NCBI GenBank assembly: GCA_913058165.1
Contig: CAJXQV010000049.1
Location: 1-7,793 of the forward strand
DNA length: 7,793 nucleotides
Source: an uncultured Chromatiales bacterium
GTDB taxonomy: Bacteria > Pseudomonadota > Gammaproteobacteria > Steroidobacterales > GCA-2729495
Reading direction: 5' to 3'
Of the stretch, positions 7,403-7,793 are shown in pieces. Made by a program: the position numbers and the translations under genes. The notes under the pieces are model-generated. The model was not told where the DNA came from. It did not search any database and saw nothing but the letters and a program-made list of their open reading frames with translations. Position 1 is the stretch's first letter; each line of letters opens with the position of its first letter.

Positions 7403-7751
7403 ATGAGCAATACGATGAATCCTTTAGTAGTTGATCTGGACGGAACACTCACCCGCAGCGACCTGCTGTTTGAGTCAGTGTGTGCGCTGCTGAAACTGAA
7501 TTTGTTTTATGCATTTTTGTTGCCGCTGTGGCTGCTGGCGGGTAAGGCACAGATGAAGCGGAAGATTGCTGACCGTGCCGATGTAGACGTAACCCTGCTG
7601 CCTTGGAATATCGAATTTCTCGATTGGCTTCGCGAACAGAAGGCACTTGGCCGACGCTTAGTGCTGGCTACCGCCTCAGATAAAAAATACGCTCAGCAAA
7701 TTGCAGATCATCTCGGCATTTTTGATGATGTGGTTGCGAGCGATGGCGAGA
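7403..7751 (+). CDS. HAD-UbiA family prenyltransferase, N-terminal fragment (3' end missing)
   Basis: Only the first 116 codons are genomic. They encode a HAD-superfamily phosphatase-like domain with motif I DLDGT (D11 and D13 being the usual nucleophile and acid/base positions) and motif II LATAS (88-92). Between them is a cap with a hydrophobic stretch, LFYAFLLPLWLLAGK (34-48). This cap and the DHLGIFDDVVASDG tail (102-115) are characteristic of bacterial proteins in which a HAD domain precedes a UbiA-type polytopic prenyltransferase, so a full protein of several hundred residues is expected. A stand-alone HAD hydrolase cannot be excluded because the rest is missing. The frame stays open through the adapter to 7793, adding about 14 false residues. 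ATG 7403 is chosen as the first start; ATG 7415 is an equal alternative, and neither has a strong ribosome binding site. The 16-bp gap to the membrane protein suggests an operon. Confidence 0.75.
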
Positions 7752-7793
7752 CTGTCTCTTATACACATCTGACGCTGCCGACGATCTACTCTG
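7752..7793 (-). other. Illumina Nextera adapter with i5 index, reverse orientation (synthetic)
   Basis: Bases 7752-7770 (CTGTCTCTTATACACATCT) are the reverse complement of the Tn5 mosaic end. Bases 7771-7784 are the reverse complement of the Read 1 side adapter, and 7785-7792 (TCTACTCT) is the reverse complement of index AGAGTAGA. Base 7793 is the first base of the P5 complement. The block is a perfect 42-base inverted copy of positions 3-44. It marks the artificial end of the contig and truncates the last gene. Confidence 0.98.

Noticed and set aside
3..7793. Perfect 42-bp terminal inverted repeats, as of a transposon
   Set aside because: The repeats are Nextera adapter plus sequencing index. 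No transposase and no target-site duplication accompany them.

Overview
The window is almost certainly one whole assembled contig, not a slice of a larger sequence. Both ends carry Illumina Nextera library adapter with the same 8-base index, in opposite orientation. Positions 1-44 and 7752-7793 are synthetic, and the biological sequence is 45-7751. The 42-bp inverted terminal repeat this creates is a library artefact, not a mobile element.

The real DNA looks like a proteobacterial, most likely gammaproteobacterial, chromosome segment. Genes are dense, base composition is moderate (GC judged by eye to be a little over half), several genes overlap by ATGA, and the proteins belong to families common in marine or environmental Gammaproteobacteria. 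No rRNA or other strong taxonomic marker is present, so this placement is an inference.

Layout: a PIG3-type NAD(P)H quinone oxidoreductase gene on the minus strand (50-1069) is divergent from a plus-strand series. The 224-bp gap between them holds a plausible minus-strand promoter. The plus-strand series is moaA (1294-2343), an AlkK-type acyl-CoA synthetase (2393-4042), a GlcD/D-2-hydroxyglutarate-dehydrogenase-type flavoprotein (4039-5442) and fdhD (5439-6284). The last three are joined by two 4-bp ATGA overlaps, and moaA lies 49 bp upstream. After a 130-bp gap come a polytopic membrane protein of the lysylphosphatidylglycerol-synthase-TM/YbhN flippase-like family (6415-7386) and, 16 bp further on, the 5' end of a gene with an N-terminal HAD domain of the kind fused to UbiA-type prenyltransferases (7403-7751). 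That last gene is cut by the adapter.

How the genes may work together: moaA (first step of molybdenum cofactor synthesis) and fdhD (sulfur transfer to the cofactor for formate dehydrogenase) form a functional pair, but no molybdoenzyme is present. Two carbon-oxidation genes, a carboxylic-acid activating ligase and a D-2-hydroxyacid dehydrogenase, sit between them in an apparent co-transcribed unit. This arrangement is the most interesting biological point here. The final two genes suggest a separate unit acting on lipid-linked or polyprenyl-phosphate substrates. I found no CRISPR array, tRNA, rRNA, genuine insertion sequence, phage gene or clearly new system.
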